The notes beneath the pieces were generated by a model. That model saw only the letters and a program-made list of their open reading frames with translations. It was not told the DNA's origin and did not search any database. The translations under genes were made by a program, and so were the position numbers. A stretch of 7,898 bases of DNA from Eubacteriales bacterium. GTDB lineage: Bacteria > Bacillota > Clostridia > Oscillospirales > CAG-382. The DNA is taken from positions 1-7,898 of the forward strand of contig JAQVQF010000111.1 in assembly GCA_028701715.1 (NCBI GenBank), given 5' to 3'. Positions 6,235 to 7,898 of this stretch are shown here, one piece after another; the first letter of the stretch is position 1; each line of letters begins with the position of its first letter.

Positions 6235-6300
6235 ATTTATCAATTGTTTTATAAATAAAAGAAGAAAACCAGAATAGCTGTACCTATCTTCTTAACGGTT
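6202..6300 (-). ncRNA. candidate small RNA of about 100 nt
   Basis: A consensus-like promoter (6335-6307) would start RNA near 6300, and the intrinsic terminator ends it near 6202. The predicted RNA folds into a 5' hairpin, AAGAAGA (6293-6287) with TCTTCTT (6265-6259), with CAG/CTG inside its loop, then an AU-rich single-stranded stretch, then the terminator hairpin. No short reading frame with a ribosome binding site lies within it. I do not recognise the sequence as a known RNA family. Alternatively this stretch is just the long 3' tail of the dusB transcript. Confidence 0.35.
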
Positions 6301-6306
6301 AACGGA

Positions 6307-6335
6307 ATTTTACCAGTTTTATCTTGTGTTGTCAA
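6307..6335 (-). promoter_or_regulatory. orphan promoter upstream of the candidate small RNA
   Basis: On the minus strand, TTGACA (6335-6330), a 17-base spacer and TAAAAT (6312-6307) make a near-consensus promoter with no coding sequence directly after it. The -35 box lies inside the perfect palindrome at 6324-6340. The heptamer TTAACGG is repeated in tandem (plus-strand 6292-6298 and 6299-6305) over the predicted transcript start. Confidence 0.55.
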
Positions 6336-6354
6336 CACAAAGTATGAACATACT
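6324..6354. repeat. two abutting perfect palindromes
   Basis: TTGTGTTG-T-CAACACAA (6324-6340) has 8-base arms around one central base. It is directly followed by AGTATG-AA-CATACT (6341-6354), with 6-base arms around two bases. The first overlaps the -35 box of the orphan minus-strand promoter, so the pair may be operators for a dimeric regulator. Neither is followed by a U-tract, so they do not look like terminators. I recognise no specific regulator site. Confidence 0.55.
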
Positions 6355-6450
6355 GCTCTTTTCTCTGTTTTATACAATATATCGAGTCGTATACAAGATT
6401 ATTTTGCACATAATTTACAAATAAGACATATCATATAAACATTTACAGCT

Positions 6451-7401
6451 TTATTTACCGTAAATAATATTAATAATATCAAGGAATTCCTCTGCTCCGG
6501 AGGCTGTGTTAAGCCTGTTCCGCAATGCGGCCGATCCGTGCATGCCCTTTGTATACCATGCCAATTGCTTTCTGAGCGGCAGCAGACCGCTTTCCCCGTA
6601 TATTGTCTGAAGCTCTATATGACGCCTGACAACATCACCGGTTTCCTTTAATGTCGGAGGAGAATATCCCTTCCCTTCCATCGCCGCGACTATTTCTCCA
6701 AACAGCCAGGGATTACCCAAGCAGCCTCTGGCGACCATAACGCCGTCGCAACCCGTTTCAATCAGCATTGAAAGCGCGTCCGCGGCGGAATATATGTCGC
6801 CGTTTCCCACCACTGGTATGGAAACGGAGTTTTTAACCTTTTTAATTATATAGCGGTCGGCTTTTCCGGAATACATCATGTCCCTGGTTCTGCCGTGAAC
6901 AAATACAGCCGAGGCTCCCGCTTCCTCGCAGTATTTAGCCACCTCCTCGGCGTTGATGTGTTCCTTGTCAAAGCCCGCGCGTATTTTTACGGTTACGGGG
7001 ATATTCACCGCGTTTTTTACGGCCTTTACAATCTCGCCGCATTTAAAGGGATTTTTCATAAGTGCCGAGCCGTCCCCGGAGGAAACCACCTTCTTAACCG
7101 GACAGCCCATATTAATGTCAAAAAAATCCGGGGCATAGTTCATCAGCTTTTCCGACGCGGAAGCCATAAAATAGGGTTCCGAGCCGAATATCTGTATACC
7201 GGCGGGGCGTTTGTCGCGTTCAAGCGTCGCAAGAATTGCGGTTTTTTTATCGCCGTAGCATACCGCTTTGGCGGAAACCATTTCGCTTACCACGCATTCC
7301 GCGCCTTGTGAAGCGCAGATTTCCCTGAAGGGATAATCCGTAACGCCCGCCATCGGGGCGAGGAATATTCCGTTTTTAATTGTTAAATCGGATATTTTCA
7401 T
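6451..7401 (-). CDS. dusB: tRNA-dihydrouridine synthase, DusB/NifR3 type
   Basis: A 316-residue FMN-dependent enzyme that reduces specific uridines in the tRNA D-loop to dihydrouridine using NADPH. The TIM-barrel N-terminal domain shows FLAPMAGVTDYPFR (13-26, flavin binding), FDINMGCPVKKV (94-105, with active-site Cys100), VTVKIRAGFD (136-145), VHGRTR (168-173), VVGNGDI (197-203) and VARGCLGNPW (223-232). The helical C-terminal tRNA-binding domain has LRKQLAWYTKG (276-286), typical of the DusB branch. Length is normal and no key residue is missing. The start codon lies one base after the recG stop and has only a weak GGAAC sequence upstream, so translation is probably coupled to recG. No terminator lies right after the stop; the nearest on this strand is at 6202-6234. 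Confidence 0.95.
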   Translation of the reverse strand: MKISDLTIKNGIFLAPMAGVTDYPFREICASQGAECVVSEMVSAKAVCYGDKKTAILATLERDKRPAGIQIFGSEPYFMASASEKLMNYAPDFFDINMGCPVKKVVSSGDGSALMKNPFKCGEIVKAVKNAVNIPVTVKIRAGFDKEHINAEEVAKYCEEAGASAVFVHGRTRDMMYSGKADRYIIKKVKNSVSIPVVGNGDIYSAADALSMLIETGCDGVMVARGCLGNPWLFGEIVAAMEGKGYSPPTLKETGDVVRRHIELQTIYGESGLLPLRKQLAWYTKGMHGSAALRNRLNTASGAEEFLDIINIIYGK

Positions 7402-7402
7402 G

Positions 7403-7898
7403 TCAGTTAAGTATGTTCCGTTTCAAATTATTTAAATAAAGCTTCTCTGATTCTTCGTTGACAGCGGCATATTCGTTTTCATCAAGCAGCCCTTTGTCGA
7501 TAATTACATCCGCGCAGGCGCGTGTCTGTTCGATAAGCGGCAGATCCGCTATACTCGCTACCTTGAATTTAATTTCCCCCGACTGTCTTTCGCCGAAGAA
7601 ATCACCGGGGCCGCGGAGCTTTAGGTCTGTTTCGGCAATTATGAAACCGTCGTCGATTCGGCACATGGTATCGAGTCTTTCACGGGACTTTTTAGATTCC
7701 CTGTCATAAATAAGCACGCAGTAGGACTTATCGCTTCCTCTGCCTATCCTGCCTCTGAGCTGATGAAGCGTGGAAAGGCCGAAGCGTTCGGAATTTTCGA
7801 TCACCATCACCGTGGCGTTGGGGACGTCCACTCCCACCTCCACCACTGTGGTGGAAACAAGTATTTTTATCTTTCCGGATTTAAAATCCGCCATTATA
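7403..7898 (-). CDS. recG: ATP-dependent DNA helicase RecG, C-terminal part (5' end beyond right edge)
   Basis: The last 164 or so codons of RecG, the superfamily 2 helicase that remodels stalled replication forks and Holliday junctions. Numbering from the Met at 7894, helicase motif V is ILVSTTVVEVGVDVPNA (11-27) and motif VI is QLRGRIGRG (45-53). LRGPGDFFGERQSG (93-106) belongs to the translocation/TRG region near the RecG C-terminus. The Met at 7894 is not the start: the frame stays open to the edge (an Ile codon precedes it), and full RecG has about 680-700 residues. The stop TGA (7405-7403) is one base from the dusB start, so both genes probably share an operon. Confidence 0.96.
   Translation of the reverse strand, partial: IMADFKSGKIKILVSTTVVEVGVDVPNATVMVIENSERFGLSTLHQLRGRIGRGSDKSYCVLIYDRESKKSRERLDTMCRIDDGFIIAETDLKLRGPGDFFGERQSGEIKFKVASIADLPLIEQTRACADVIIDKGLLDENEYAAVNEESEKLYLNNLKRNILN

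Noticed and set aside
6116..6237. Minus-strand short frame starting ATGAGCTGC, about 40 codons
   Set aside because: It starts within the terminator stem, has no ribosome binding site, and crosses a terminator and a promoter into the lipoprotein start.
6341..6354. LexA (SOS box) site
   Set aside because: GAAC is present but the symmetric GTTC half-site of the Gram-positive SOS box is missing; the palindrome has a different form.
6895..7311. Plus-strand open frame of 138 codons opposite dusB
   Set aside because: Antisense to a well-supported gene and without any recognisable domain.

Overview
The window looks like chromosomal DNA of a low-GC, Gram-positive-type anaerobe, most likely a Clostridia-class Firmicute. 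The evidence is the clostridial-type RpoB N-terminus, strong AGGAG-type ribosome binding sites, textbook TTGACA-17-TATAAT-like promoters, intrinsic terminators with U-tracts, and a lipoprotein signal peptide. I cannot place it to family. No mobile-element genes, rRNA, tRNA or CRISPR array are visible.

Layout, left to right. (1) 1-1299, minus: the first 433 codons of rpoB, running off the left edge. (2) 1300-1568: a divergent promoter region with one promoter for rpoB and a perfect-consensus promoter for the next gene. (3) 1569-2672, plus: an NAD(P)-dependent 2-oxo/2-hydroxy-acid oxidoreductase of the malate/L-lactate dehydrogenase (Ldh_2) family. (4) 2673-2967: a 295-base spacer holding a structured terminator region, the fic promoter and a cluster of TTAATTA motifs. 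(5) 2968-4119, plus: a Fic-family AMP-transferase-type protein in visibly AT-rich DNA, followed by a clean terminator. (6) 4178-6118, minus: a large secreted lipoprotein with a DUF4434-like (glycosidase-like TIM barrel) domain, a middle beta-sandwich and a C-terminal F5/8-type carbohydrate-binding-like domain. (7) 6119-6450: a 332-base spacer with the lipoprotein promoter, a minus-strand terminator, a second minus-strand promoter and two abutting palindromes, together suggesting an unannotated small RNA of about 100 nt. (8) 6451-7401 and 7403-7898, minus: dusB and the 3' end of recG, a tightly coupled pair.

The genes do not form one pathway. rpoB, dusB and recG are housekeeping genes. The Ldh_2 enzyme, Fic protein and lipoprotein each have their own promoter and look like independent single-gene units. 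The fic gene differs in base composition from its neighbours and lies between two terminators that share sequence (AACCCCCGG and GTTTTTATTAAT), so it may be an acquired cassette.

The most interesting non-coding signals are the candidate small RNA at 6202-6300 with palindromes over its promoter, and the mutually exclusive hairpins after the Ldh_2 gene. I found no convincing new multi-gene system here.
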